The notes: a model not told the origin generated them from the letters alone. A stretch of 64,000 nt of DNA from Chryseobacterium edaphi (GCF_025628985.1 NZ_JAOTEM010000001.1:1674001-1738000), one strand, 5' to 3'; positions 1 through 7,341 are shown, counted from the stretch's first letter. Program-made: numbers and translations.

Positions 1-206
1 GGAAACAATATCTGGCAACCTGGTCTGCCATCTATCCTTTATCATTGCTGATGCAATTACTGTTATTGCCCTCTTTACGATTAATGAATATTCCTGCCAA
101 TCGGTATTTTGACACTTTGGTCAGTACAGGCTGTCTGGTTTTCCTGGTGATTTACGTGGTGATGCCGAATTATACGAAGTTGATTAGGAAGTGGCTTTAT
201 AAATAA
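1..206 (+). CDS. C-terminal end of a COG3224-like ABM-domain membrane protein (partial)
   Basis: The frame is open from base 3 to a TAA at 204-206; the start lies outside the window. The visible 67 residues contain two hydrophobic stretches and end in MPNYTKLIRKWLYK. Paired membrane segments followed by a V-M-P-x-x-T-x-L-x-R-x-W-L-Y tail are typical of membrane proteins with an N-terminal antibiotic-biosynthesis-monooxygenase (ABM) domain (COG3224). The ABM domain itself is not in view, so the family call rests only on the tail. No clear terminator follows directly; a repeat-rich gap begins about 70 bases downstream. Confidence 0.55.
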   Translation, partial: KQYLATWSAIYPLSLLMQLLLLPSLRLMNIPANRYFDTLVSTGCLVFLVIYVVMPNYTKLIRKWLYK

Positions 207-275
207 GAATATTCGATTTTATATAAAATCCGTCTCAAACAAAAAAGGGATGGATTTTTTTATTTTAATGCTTTT

Positions 276-640
276 TCAAACAACCTGTTTAGAGTAAAAC
301 TCAACTTGCATTCTGTCAAAGCAACCCATTTAGAATAAAACACAACTTGCATTCTCTCAAAACAAATTGTTTAAATTAAAACCCATTTTGTTTTTCTCCA
401 AAACAGCTTATTTAAAGCAAAACAACTTTACCGTTGCTCACGACTACCGTTTTGCAATCTGCACAACTTTGGCGGAAGTCTCAAAACGACCGTTTTGTAA
501 CCAAATGACTTTTACTTTGGTCACAAATCAAGTGTTTTGTAACCAAACAACTTTGGCGGAAGTTTCCCACGGTCTGCGGGAAACAAAACAACTTTTACAT
601 AGGTCGCAAATCGAGGGTTTTGTAACGAAACAACTTTCCA
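276..640. repeat. Degenerate 40-43 bp tandem repeat in the 207-758 gap
   Basis: Three consecutive units begin with TCAAA and share a core of the type TTTAGARTAAAAC: 276-315 (40 bp), 316-356 (41 bp) and 357-396 (40 bp). A fourth, more diverged unit starts at 397. From about 440 to 640 the spacing continues but the unit drifts to blocks such as CGTTTTGTAACCAAA and AACTTTGGCGGAAGT, each seen at least twice. A 113-codon open frame at 367-708 runs through the repeat. Its translation is low-complexity and repetitive, so I do not call it a gene. The array lies directly upstream of the 759-1316 gene's promoter. Confidence 0.6.
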
Positions 641-642
641 TT

Positions 643-718
643 TCAAATTTCAAACGACACTTTCTGCCTGTTCATCGAATTTCAATTGATTTTGAAATCA
701 GTGGATAGTAGCTTTACA
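643..718 (+). promoter_or_regulatory. Promoter region, copy A of a duplicated promoter
   Basis: This stretch aligns without gaps to 2982-3057 upstream of the cupin gene. Shared blocks are TCAAATT, CGAC, TGCC, TTCA-n-CGAA and the 10-mer TAGCTTTACA. The distance from CGAC to TAGCTTTACA is exactly 54 bases in both copies. TAGCTTTAC resembles the Bacteroidetes -7 box TAnnTTTG with a weak last position, which would fit an activator-dependent promoter. The start codon at 759 lies about 40 bases further on. Confidence 0.5.
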
Positions 719-758
719 CTATCAAATAAATAATTTAAACACTTAAAATTAAAACATT

Positions 759-1316
759 ATGGAAATTATTCAAACACCAGAAAACGCATTGTCTCACTCT
801 ACCGTTACAGCGATTATCAATGCCCCAATCGAAAAAGTTAACATAGCAGATTGGTTATTAAATCTTCCCGACGCAGAATATCAAAGATGCTCTACGCAGC
901 ACATCGGAGCCGCCATCTCTACCACGTATGATGGCGAACCGGTTTCTTTAAATGTCGAAACAATCGGAGATGCTTTGATGGTTCAGCATTATGTTGCCGT
1001 TGAACACCGTCCGGATTACTGCAGAATGTTATCCATCTCAGATTCCATTACTAAAGGCGGCCATACCAAAGTTCAGGTTTTATGGGAACTAAAAGCCACA
1101 AAAATCGATGATAACACAACATTATACACCAACGAAATCCACGCCACTGCAACTCCTCAAATGTTCGAATACCTGAAAGAACACAACGTGAATCTTGCTG
1201 ACGCCGCTGCTTCCAGACAAGCCGCTTCCGACGCCCACAACCACGAAGAAACACCCAACTTTGCAAAAAGCATCGAAAACAAAGCGTTGACTGGAAAATA
1301 CAACCAACCTTTCTAA
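759..1316 (+). CDS. SRPBCC/polyketide-cyclase-like small-ligand-binding protein
   Basis: A 185-residue soluble protein with no signal peptide or membrane segment. The N-terminal two thirds has the rhythm of an SRPBCC/START fold: an opening strand STVTAIINAPIEKV followed by a helix with a WLLNLP motif, strands, and a conserved-looking VLWELKAT strand. The last 50 residues are Ala-, Asn- and His-rich and probably disordered. The family call is from overall pattern and is tentative; no catalytic residues can be named. The gene is monocistronic or leads a short operon with the lipocalin-like gene 53 bases downstream. A hairpin at 1331-1362 may separate the two. Its promoter is shared in sequence with the cupin gene at 3102, which suggests co-regulation. 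Confidence 0.5.
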   Translation: MEIIQTPENALSHSTVTAIINAPIEKVNIADWLLNLPDAEYQRCSTQHIGAAISTTYDGEPVSLNVETIGDALMVQHYVAVEHRPDYCRMLSISDSITKGGHTKVQVLWELKATKIDDNTTLYTNEIHATATPQMFEYLKEHNVNLADAAASRQAASDAHNHEETPNFAKSIENKALTGKYNQPF

Positions 1317-1330
1317 TTCAAAAAAACATA

Positions 1331-1362
1331 ATGGGCGTATCTCGGTACGCTCATTTCATTTT
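1331..1362 (+). terminator. Probable weak terminator
   Basis: GGGCGTA (1333-1339) can pair with TACGCTC (1346-1352) using one G-U pair. The hairpin is followed by a T-rich stretch. It lies in the 53-base gap between two plus-strand genes, so it may reduce rather than stop read-through. Confidence 0.45.
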
Positions 1363-1368
1363 AAAGTT

Positions 1369-1812
1369 ATGGAAAAACTTTTTGAAAAACTTTTAGGAAC
1401 CTGGACTTTGGTAGAACTCATCGAAGTTCCTGTCGATGGCGGAGAAATCACCCATCCGATGGGTGAAAATGCGAAAGGTCTGATTATTTACAATCCTGAC
1501 GGCTATATGTCGGCACAAATTATGGATACGCACCGGGAAAACTTTCATCAGGAACATTGGACCAATGCCACGCCTGAAGAATATACACAGGAAGGCTCAA
1601 CCTATCTTGCGTATTCGGGTCCATTCAAAACGGATGATGAAAAACAGTTGGTAAGCCACACAATGTACATCTCACTTTTTCCCAACTGGACGGGGCAAAC
1701 GCAGAATAGAATCGTTATCTTTAAAGATGGTTTTCTGCATCTACAAAGTGAGAAACCATTCACCAGCAATTCCCGGTTGGTGACTCATCAACTGACCTGG
1801 AAGAGAGTTTGA
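1369..1812 (+). CDS. Lipocalin-like domain protein
   Basis: A 147-residue protein of the lipocalin-like family (Pfam Lipocalin_5 type). The hallmark LLGTWTLVELIE near residues 8-19 gives the Gly-x-Trp lipocalin signature. It is followed by GLIIYNPDGYMSAQIM and an HTMYISLFPNWTGQTQNR block typical of the family. There is no signal peptide, so it is probably cytosolic. Members of this family are small beta-barrels found beside oxidoreductases; the ligand is not known. The stop codon nearly touches the next gene region, where a quinone oxidoreductase begins 27 bases later, so the two are probably co-transcribed. Confidence 0.75.
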   Translation: MEKLFEKLLGTWTLVELIEVPVDGGEITHPMGENAKGLIIYNPDGYMSAQIMDTHRENFHQEHWTNATPEEYTQEGSTYLAYSGPFKTDDEKQLVSHTMYISLFPNWTGQTQNRIVIFKDGFLHLQSEKPFTSNSRLVTHQLTWKRV

Positions 1813-1838
1813 AAGAATCTGATATTAAAATTAAAAAA

Positions 1839-2807
1839 ATGAAAGCAATCGTTATTACAAAACCTGGAGGTCCTGATGTATTGGAATTACAGGAATACCC
1901 TACTCCCGAAATATCCGGGGAAGAAGTCTTAATCGAAGTGAAAGCCGCAGGAATCAACCGTCCAGATGTGTTCCAGCGTGAAGGCAATTATCCTGCACCG
2001 GATGGAGCTTCTGCCGAAATTCCGGGATTGGAAGTTGCCGGAACCATTGTAAAATGCGGACCCGATGTCGTTGACTTCACCGTTGGCGACAGAGTTTGTG
2101 CACTTCTCGCAGGTGGCGGTTACGCAGAATGTGTCGCTGTGAGAGAAGGCCAATGTTTGCCAATTCCGGCAGATTTAAGTTTTGCTGAGGCGGCGAGTTT
2201 ACCGGAAACTGTTTTTACGGTTTGGTCTAATGTTTTTCAGAGAGGAAATCTTCAACCTGGAGAAACCCTTTTGCTCCACGGCGGAAACAGCGGGATTGGA
2301 ATCACGGGAATTCAGATTGCGCACGCATTGGGTTCAAAAGTAATTGTCACGGTTGGTTCCGATGAAAAAGGCCAGAAATGTCTTGAACTCGGCGCAGATT
2401 CTTATATTAATTATAAGACCCAGAATTTTGAAGCCGAACTGCAAGATGAAGGTGTAGATGTCATTCTGGATATGATTGGCGGTGATTATCTGGCCAAAAA
2501 CATCAATATTCTGAAACCTGAAGGCAAATTGGTTCAAATCAATGCCGTAAGTGGCAGTCGTGTAGACCTTGATATTTGGAAAGTGATGATCAAGCGCCTG
2601 ACCGTTACAGGAAGTACTTTGAGAAGCCGTGAATATGAATTCAAAAAACAATTGGCCAAGGAAATCCAAAAGAATGTCTGGCCTTTGATTGAATCTAAAC
2701 AGTTCAAACCTGTCATTTTCAAAACATTTCCTTTCTCAGAAGCTGCGGAAGCGCATCGACTGCTTGAAGATGGTTCACACATAGGAAAGATTATTCTTGT
2801 GAGATAA
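1839..2807 (+). CDS. NAD(P)H-quinone oxidoreductase, PIG3-type (MDR superfamily)
   Basis: A 322-residue medium-chain dehydrogenase/reductase. I chose the ATG at 1839 (MKAIVITKPGGPD) rather than an upstream in-frame TTG at 1809, because the family starts at this strand. Visible features are the GroES-like N-terminal half with AAGINRPDVFQREGNYP, the GLEVAGTI block, and the Rossmann half with GGNSGIGITGIQIA as nucleotide-binding loop. These are signatures of the p53-inducible-gene-3 type quinone reductases, which pass electrons from NADPH to quinones. No zinc-ligand cysteines of classical alcohol dehydrogenases are seen. It follows the lipocalin-like gene and is closed by a strong terminator. 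Confidence 0.85.
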   Translation: MKAIVITKPGGPDVLELQEYPTPEISGEEVLIEVKAAGINRPDVFQREGNYPAPDGASAEIPGLEVAGTIVKCGPDVVDFTVGDRVCALLAGGGYAECVAVREGQCLPIPADLSFAEAASLPETVFTVWSNVFQRGNLQPGETLLLHGGNSGIGITGIQIAHALGSKVIVTVGSDEKGQKCLELGADSYINYKTQNFEAELQDEGVDVILDMIGGDYLAKNINILKPEGKLVQINAVSGSRVDLDIWKVMIKRLTVTGSTLRSREYEFKKQLAKEIQKNVWPLIESKQFKPVIFKTFPFSEAAEAHRLLEDGSHIGKIILVR

Positions 2808-2842
2808 AGCGATAGGTTAATTAATAATCTAAATTGAATTTC

Positions 2843-2875
2843 AATCCTTCTCAATTCAAATTGTGAAGGATTTTT
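2843..2875 (+). terminator. Rho-independent terminator after the quinone oxidoreductase gene
   Basis: AATCCTTC (2843-2850) pairs with GAAGGATT (2865-2872). Inner AATT/AATT pairing is also possible, and a T run ends the stem. Position and strand fit the end of the 1839-2807 transcription unit. Confidence 0.8.
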
Positions 2876-2981
2876 CATTAATAAAATCCTCATCAATAAG
2901 AGTTTTTTGACTTAAAATTCAAATTGAAAGTCTATTATCTCTCCTCTATTATCTTTACTCTAAAGACACCAACTACTCCTT

Positions 2982-3057
2982 TCAAATTCCCACCGACTCA
3001 TTTTGCCCATTCACCGAAAAGCACTTCAAAATCTTTTGATTCCGGGGTAGCTTTACA
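2982..3057 (+). promoter_or_regulatory. Promoter region, copy B of a duplicated promoter
   Basis: Ungapped counterpart of 643-718, with the same order and spacing of TCAAATT, CGAC, TGCC, TTCA-n-CGAA and TAGCTTTACA (3048-3057). The ATG of the cupin gene is 45 bases downstream of the last block. The central part between the conserved blocks has diverged, while the blocks themselves are kept. That pattern points to regulator contact sites rather than a recent duplication. Confidence 0.5.
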
Positions 3058-3101
3058 GTAGAAATAAAGACAAACAATCATTCATCACAAAAACTATCAT
3101 T

Positions 3102-4148
3102 ATGAATACTGCATCATTAAGTTTCAAATACGAATTAGAGAAAAAAGAACCTAGAACCAACGACGGTGGAACTACAAGAGGCGCCTCCGTAAAAGATTTC
3201 CCAGCTTCTATAGGTATTGCGGGTGTTTCTATGAGACTGCAACCGGGAAGTATGAGAGAATTGCACTGGCACGCCAACGCCGCAGAATGGGCTTACGTCA
3301 TTTCGGGAACGGTTCGTACCACGATTATTCATCCTGATGGACATAGCTATACAGACAATTTTGAGCCGGGCGATGTTTGGTATTTTCCAAAAGGTTACGG
3401 TCACTCGATTCAGGCGACAGGAACGGAAGAATGTCATTTCATTTTGATTTTTGACAACGGTAATTTTTCCGAAGACCATACGTTCAGCGTGACTGATTTT
3501 GTTTCGTCTGTACCACCGGAAGTTGTAGCTCAGAATTTAAATTTAACTTTAGAGGAAGTTGCGGCTTTACCTCAGAAAGAAGCGTATTTCGCTGCAGGAA
3601 TTGTTCCGGATGAGATGTCCTTCGTAGCTGAAGCTCGCCCAAATGAATCTGATATCGAATTGACGAGTTTTCACCGTTATCCTTTGCATTCTCAACAGCC
3701 GAGAATTGTTCCAGGCGGAGGTTTACAGAGATTGGTGACGAGTAAAGAATTCCCAATCAGCAGTACAATGTCCGGTTCTATTTTGGAATTGCAACCCGGC
3801 GCTTTGAGAGAAATGCACTGGCATCCGAATGCGGACGAGTGGCAATATTTTATTTCAGGACAAGCGGAAATGTCGGTTTTTCTTGCAGAATCTACTTGTG
3901 TTACAGAACAGTTTAGTGCCGGAGATGTGGGTTATGTTCCAATGGGAGCCGGACATTACATCAAAAATACAGGCGACGCGGTTTGCAGAATTCTGATTGG
4001 CTTCAACAGCGGAAAATATGAGTCGATTGATTTGAGCGAATGGCTGGCTGGAAATCCGAAAGATGTTGTCATTACTAATTTTGGTTTGAAAGATGGCGAA
4101 ATTGAGAAATTACCGACTGAGAAAGTTTTTATTCAGCCTAAGAAATAA
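3102..4148 (+). CDS. Bicupin, oxalate decarboxylase-like (OxdC family)
   Basis: A 348-residue protein with two cupin domains. Domain 1 has HWHANAAEW (H55, H57, E62) and H101 in GDVWYFPKGYGHS. Domain 2 has HWHPNADEW (H239, H241, E246) and H285 in GDVGYVPMGAGH. Each set is the complete 3-His-1-Glu manganese site of oxalate decarboxylase, which splits oxalate to formate and CO2. The lid segment after domain 1 reads SEDHT (123-127), where the Bacillus enzyme has SENST. The catalytic Glu is kept, but the next two residues differ. There is no signal peptide, so it is cytosolic. It has its own promoter region (2982-3057) and is followed by a redox operon on the same strand. Confidence 0.85.
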   Translation: MNTASLSFKYELEKKEPRTNDGGTTRGASVKDFPASIGIAGVSMRLQPGSMRELHWHANAAEWAYVISGTVRTTIIHPDGHSYTDNFEPGDVWYFPKGYGHSIQATGTEECHFILIFDNGNFSEDHTFSVTDFVSSVPPEVVAQNLNLTLEEVAALPQKEAYFAAGIVPDEMSFVAEARPNESDIELTSFHRYPLHSQQPRIVPGGGLQRLVTSKEFPISSTMSGSILELQPGALREMHWHPNADEWQYFISGQAEMSVFLAESTCVTEQFSAGDVGYVPMGAGHYIKNTGDAVCRILIGFNSGKYESIDLSEWLAGNPKDVVITNFGLKDGEIEKLPTEKVFIQPKK

Positions 4149-4227
4149 GATTTAAACACAATCTCTTGAAATATTGGATAATTCTGTCATTAAAACAAAC
4201 CCTTCCGTTTCATCTGATTCAATTAAG

Positions 4228-4875
4228 ATGCAAGAGAGATTGGCGATATTTTTAGCTTTGATTGCAGGCTACATCGATGCAACAGGATTGATTCAGTGGA
4301 AAACCTACGTCTCTTTTATGAGTGGAAATACCACTTCACTTGGAGCGGCGCTTTCAATCGGAAAATTTGGAATCGTTATTACCTCAGTTACAGTCATAAG
4401 TTGTTTTTTACTAGGAATTTATGCCGGAACCTGTCTTTCATTATGGAAGAGAATTAAGAACCAAATATTAACTTTTCATCTTGTTTCCGGAATTCTCATT
4501 TTCTATTCAATTATTGCTTATTTTTATAATATCAATAATCTGTTATCCATTGCAATCGTCGGACTTTCAATGGGAATGATGAACACGATTGTGACTTCTG
4601 TCGGAAGTCAAAAGGTAAATACAGATTTTGTAACAGGAACTCTGAACAGCCTGGCAAGGAACACCGCAATGCTTACGATGACCGATGATAAAGTTGAAAA
4701 AGAAGCGTACAAATCCAACGCCGTTCATCTTTTGCTTTTGTGGATAGGATTTTTATCCGGTGCGTTTATCGCTCCTTTCCTACTCGGTTATCTTGGAAAA
4801 TGGATTTTGATGATTCCTGCATTATTACTGATGATTTGCGGAATACTGATTTCAAGAATTAACACTAAAAACTAA
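4228..4875 (+). CDS. YoaK family (DUF1275) membrane protein
   Basis: A multi-pass inner-membrane protein of the YoaK/DUF1275 family. It has about six hydrophobic helices and the family hallmarks AGYIDATGLI near the start, FMSGNTTSLG, and a central GMMNTIVTSVG followed by TDFVTGTLNSLA. Its biochemical function is unknown. The ATG at 4228 gives 215 residues. An in-frame TTG at 4174 would add 18 polar residues and also leave the upstream gene free, so the start is uncertain. It is spaced 4 bases from the peroxiredoxin gene and probably heads a three-gene redox operon. Confidence 0.85.
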   Translation: MQERLAIFLALIAGYIDATGLIQWKTYVSFMSGNTTSLGAALSIGKFGIVITSVTVISCFLLGIYAGTCLSLWKRIKNQILTFHLVSGILIFYSIIAYFYNINNLLSIAIVGLSMGMMNTIVTSVGSQKVNTDFVTGTLNSLARNTAMLTMTDDKVEKEAYKSNAVHLLLLWIGFLSGAFIAPFLLGYLGKWILMIPALLLMICGILISRINTKN

Positions 4876-4879
4876 TATT

Positions 4880-5341
4880 ATGTTACAGAAAAACGATGTT
4901 GCCCCAGATTTTACATTGTACGCAACGCCAGACCAGAAAATTACACTCTCAGAATTCAAAGGAAAGAATGTCATTCTCGCTTTTTATCCAGCCGACTGGA
5001 GTCCGGTTTGCAGCGACCAGATGGCTTTATACAATGAAACTTTGAAGTTTTTCAAGAAATACGATGCAGAGATTTTCGGAATTTCTGTGGACAGCAAATG
5101 GTGTCATCTGGCATTTGCCCAATCCAGAAATTTACACTTCCCTTTACTCGCAGACTTCGAAGCAAAAGGAGAAATTGCCAAGAAATATGGTGTTTATGAT
5201 GAGGAAGAAGGTGAATGTAAACGCGCATTATTCGTCATCAACAAAGATGGAATCATAGAATGGAGTTATCTGTCGCCAACGGCAATCAATCCTGGCGCGG
5301 ACGGAATTTTAGATGCTTTAGAAACCCTTAACACAAAATAA
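4880..5341 (+). CDS. Peroxiredoxin (AhpC/TSA family, BCP/AhpE-like)
   Basis: A 153-residue thioredoxin-fold peroxidase that reduces hydrogen peroxide or organic peroxides in the cytosol. The peroxidatic cysteine is C44 in YPADWSPVCSDQ. The usual PxxxTxxC motif is present with Ser in place of Thr. The second half carries FPLLADFEAKGEIAKKYGVY, the standard peroxiredoxin segment. A cysteine in EGECKRALFVI could act as a resolving residue, but this cannot be settled from sequence. The gene lies 4 bases after the DUF1275 gene and 3 bases before the DsbA-like gene. The latter may supply reducing or disulfide-exchange partners. Confidence 0.9.
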   Translation: MLQKNDVAPDFTLYATPDQKITLSEFKGKNVILAFYPADWSPVCSDQMALYNETLKFFKKYDAEIFGISVDSKWCHLAFAQSRNLHFPLLADFEAKGEIAKKYGVYDEEEGECKRALFVINKDGIIEWSYLSPTAINPGADGILDALETLNTK

Positions 5342-5344
5342 ATT

Positions 5345-5860
5345 ATGTCACTAAAACCAACTGTCAGCAACACTGACCACGCACAAGGCAACTTAGAAGC
5401 TGACCTCGTTATCGTAGAGTACGGAGATTATCAATGTCCATACTGTGGCGCCGCTTATCCGGTTCTGAAGGAATTAATGAAAGAATTTGGAAGTCAAATT
5501 AAATTTGTTTTCAGAAACTTTCCATTGTCTGAAATGCATCAATATGCAAGACTGGCGGCCGTCGCAGCGGAGGCAGCCAATCTACAAGGGAAATTCTGGG
5601 AAATGCACGATGCGATTTATGAAAACCAGAGAGATTTGAATGAGAACTTATTAATGAAACTGGCGGAACAATTAGAACTGAACATTCCTCAATTTGAAAA
5701 GGATTTGGAAAGCACTGAGTTGGCAGATAAGGTTGATTCAGATTTTGAAAGCGGAATTATGAGTGGCGTGAACGGAACGCCTTCTTTTTTCGTAAATGGA
5801 AATAAATTTGATGGTGGCGCGGAAGACCTTTTGGAATTGGTAAGGGAAAACGTGAACTGA
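5345..5860 (+). CDS. DsbA-family thioredoxin-like protein, cytosolic
   Basis: A 171-residue thioredoxin-fold protein of the DsbA family (Thioredoxin_4 type). The active site is C31-P-Y-C34, and a cis-proline loop GVNGTPSFFVNG is present near residue 145. A helical insertion of about 70 residues lies between them, as in DsbA. No signal peptide is visible, so unlike classic DsbA it should act in the cytosol. Family members of this kind are found as glutathione- or thioredoxin-linked oxidoreductases. It is the last gene of the 4228-5860 operon with the peroxiredoxin, and a palindromic repeat element follows it. Confidence 0.85.
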   Translation: MSLKPTVSNTDHAQGNLEADLVIVEYGDYQCPYCGAAYPVLKELMKEFGSQIKFVFRNFPLSEMHQYARLAAVAAEAANLQGKFWEMHDAIYENQRDLNENLLMKLAEQLELNIPQFEKDLESTELADKVDSDFESGIMSGVNGTPSFFVNGNKFDGGAEDLLELVRENVN

Positions 5861-5865
5861 AGCCG

Positions 5866-5994
5866 AATCTGCAGCCCGACTTGAGTGGAGCTCTTTTTTG
5901 TCATTGCGATTGCTGAATCGTTCAACTGATTGCCTCACTTTGTTCGCAATGACAAAAAAAGCGGGAACGGAAGGCGGATAAAGCTGCCCAAATA
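5866..5994. repeat. Palindromic dispersed repeat (GTCATTGCGA family)
   Basis: A perfect 16-bp inverted repeat, TTTTTTGTCATTGCGA (5894-5909) and its complement (5944-5959), encloses a 34-base loop with internal GATTGC/GAATCG motifs. Flanking blocks GCAGCCCGACTTGAGTGG on the left and GGAACGGAAGGCGGATAAAG on the right resemble the arms of intergenic repeats I know from Chryseobacterium-type genomes. It sits just after the DsbA-like gene and may also terminate or stabilise that transcript. No open frame is present. Confidence 0.65.
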
Positions 5995-6057
5995 AAAATT
6001 ATTTTTCAAAAATGTACGATATTAAACTAGATTAACGAGAAACGAATTGAACCATCC

Positions 6058-6065
6058 TACATTTG
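6058..6065 (+). promoter_or_regulatory. -7 box of the haloperoxidase-like gene
   Basis: TACATTTG is an exact TAnnTTTG Bacteroidetes -7 box, 62 bases upstream of the ATG at 6127. No clear TTTG -33 box is found at 17-23 bases upstream. Confidence 0.45.
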
Positions 6066-6126
6066 CTAAAGAATTAAGACAACAAAATATTAAAATAAAT
6101 TAATCACAACATTAAAAAATTAAATT

Positions 6127-6948
6127 ATGAGCACACTAAAATTAAAAGACGGAACAGAGATTTTTTACAAAGACCAAGGCGAAGGACCAACTTTAATGTT
6201 TCACCACGGATGGCCTTTGTCATCTGACGATTGGGATGCGCAGGTTATTTTCTTCCTGCAAAGAGGTTACAGAGTGGTGACACACGACAGAAGAGGTCAC
6301 GGCCGTTCTAGCCAGGATATTTACAATCACACGATTGAGCAATATGCTTCTGATGCAGCTGAATTGGTAGAATTCTTAGATTTGAAAGATGTAGTTCACA
6401 TCGGTCATTCTACAGGTGGTGGCGAAGTTATTCGATATGTAAATAAATATGCTAATGGAAGAGCTAAAAAAGCAGTTTTAATCAGTGCCGTGCCGCCAAT
6501 TATGGTAGCGAGCGACAGTAATCCGGATGGTGTTCCGATGTCCGTTTTTGATGGCATCAGAGACCAGACTTTGAACAACAGACAGCAGTTTTATATCGAT
6601 TTGACTTTCCCTTTCTATGGCTACAATAGAGAAGGTGCAGATGTGAAAGAAGGTGTACAGAGAAATTGGTGGAGACAAGGAATGATGGGCGGAATTGTGG
6701 CTCATTACGACGGCATCAAAGCGTTTTCTGAGACTGATTTCAGAGAAGATTTGAAAGCTGTTGATATTCCGGTTTTGGTGCTTCACGGTGAAGACGACCA
6801 AATTGTGCCTTATCAAAATGCGGCGTTAAAATCAATCAAATTATTGAAAAACGGAACTTTAAAAACATATCCGGGTTTTCCTCACGGAATGCCGACAACT
6901 CACGCAGATGTTATTAATAAAGACCTTTTGGAGTTTATTGAGGCTTAG
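6127..6948 (+). CDS. Alpha/beta hydrolase, non-heme chloroperoxidase/arylesterase type
   Basis: A 273-residue alpha/beta-hydrolase of the cofactor-free haloperoxidase family. The oxyanion region is MFHHGWPLSSDDWDAQ and the nucleophile elbow is GHSTGGG with S95. The acid is the Asp in HGEDDQIVP and the base is the His in the C-terminal FPHGMPTTH segment. Such enzymes act as esterases and, with acetate, form peracids that can halogenate. There is no signal peptide. It is a single gene with its own -7 box. Together with the peroxiredoxin and quinone reductase upstream it adds to the oxidative-chemistry theme of this region. Confidence 0.9.
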   Translation: MSTLKLKDGTEIFYKDQGEGPTLMFHHGWPLSSDDWDAQVIFFLQRGYRVVTHDRRGHGRSSQDIYNHTIEQYASDAAELVEFLDLKDVVHIGHSTGGGEVIRYVNKYANGRAKKAVLISAVPPIMVASDSNPDGVPMSVFDGIRDQTLNNRQQFYIDLTFPFYGYNREGADVKEGVQRNWWRQGMMGGIVAHYDGIKAFSETDFREDLKAVDIPVLVLHGEDDQIVPYQNAALKSIKLLKNGTLKTYPGFPHGMPTTHADVINKDLLEFIEA

Positions 6949-7151
6949 TTCAGGTATAATTTAAATATAGAAAAGGATGAAGTTCAAACAATCATTTATG
7001 CATATTAACATTTTGAAATTTTAGTAATCAGTTTATGTCTTCGATGAGCGCGATTATTAAAAAAGTTAAAAATTATTTCTGTATTACAGGCAAAAAATGA
7101 GTCTAATTTTGTCCTAAGTGACTTTATTTACTTGTAAATTATTGAGATATA

Positions 7152-7223
7152 TAACATTTGAGTGGAGAAAATCCTATATTACCAAAACCGACATTTGAAG
7201 TTCGCTTCTTTGTCGGTTTTTTT
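7152..7223 (+). ncRNA. Candidate small transcript ending in a strong terminator
   Basis: In the 536-base gap 6949-7484, TTG (7132-7134) lies 17 bases before TAACATTTG (7152-7160), a near-consensus promoter. About 25 bases later begins a strong hairpin, AAAACCGACA (7184-7193) with TGTCGGTTTT (7211-7220), plus a T run. This would give an RNA of about 55-60 bases. Alternatively the hairpin simply ends the gene that stops 235 bases upstream. A 21-codon frame beginning MSSMSAIIKKVKNY also lies in the gap near 7034-7099; I cannot support it as a gene. Confidence 0.3.
7184..7223 (+). terminator. Rho-independent terminator
   Basis: AAAACCGACA (7184-7193) pairs with TGTCGG followed by seven T residues (7211-7223), with a TTCG-containing loop. 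It is a strong, textbook structure on the plus strand. Confidence 0.8.
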
Positions 7224-7308
7224 CTATCGTATGTTTATCCGACCAAAACATTAGCAGACTAATAATTTTTGTGGTATAAAATTTTATTAGCCGAAGATTC
7301 ATATACTA

Positions 7309-7341
7309 AAAAATGGAGTTAGTTTGAACTCCATTTTTTTG
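7309..7341. terminator. Second terminator-like hairpin in the same gap
   Basis: AAAAAATGGAGTT (7309-7321) pairs with AACTCCATTTTTT (7328-7340) around a 6-base loop. Both strands have a T run, so it can work in either direction. No gene ends directly before it on the plus strand. On the minus strand it lies 144 bases after the PNPOx-like gene, so it may end that transcript. Confidence 0.65.

Noticed and set aside
367..708. 113-codon open frame in the repeat-rich gap
   Set aside because: The frame runs through degenerate tandem repeats, the product is repetitive and low-complexity, and no family or start signal supports it.
1051..1307. Minus-strand open frames inside the SRPBCC-like gene
   Set aside because: They overlap a plus-strand gene with coherent domain sequence; the translations are rich in Trp, Arg and Gly, as expected for a shadow frame.
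7034..7099. 21-codon frame beginning MSSMSAIIKKVKNY as a possible bacteriocin-like peptide
   Set aside because: It is too short to judge by composition alone, and no export, immunity or modification gene is next to it.
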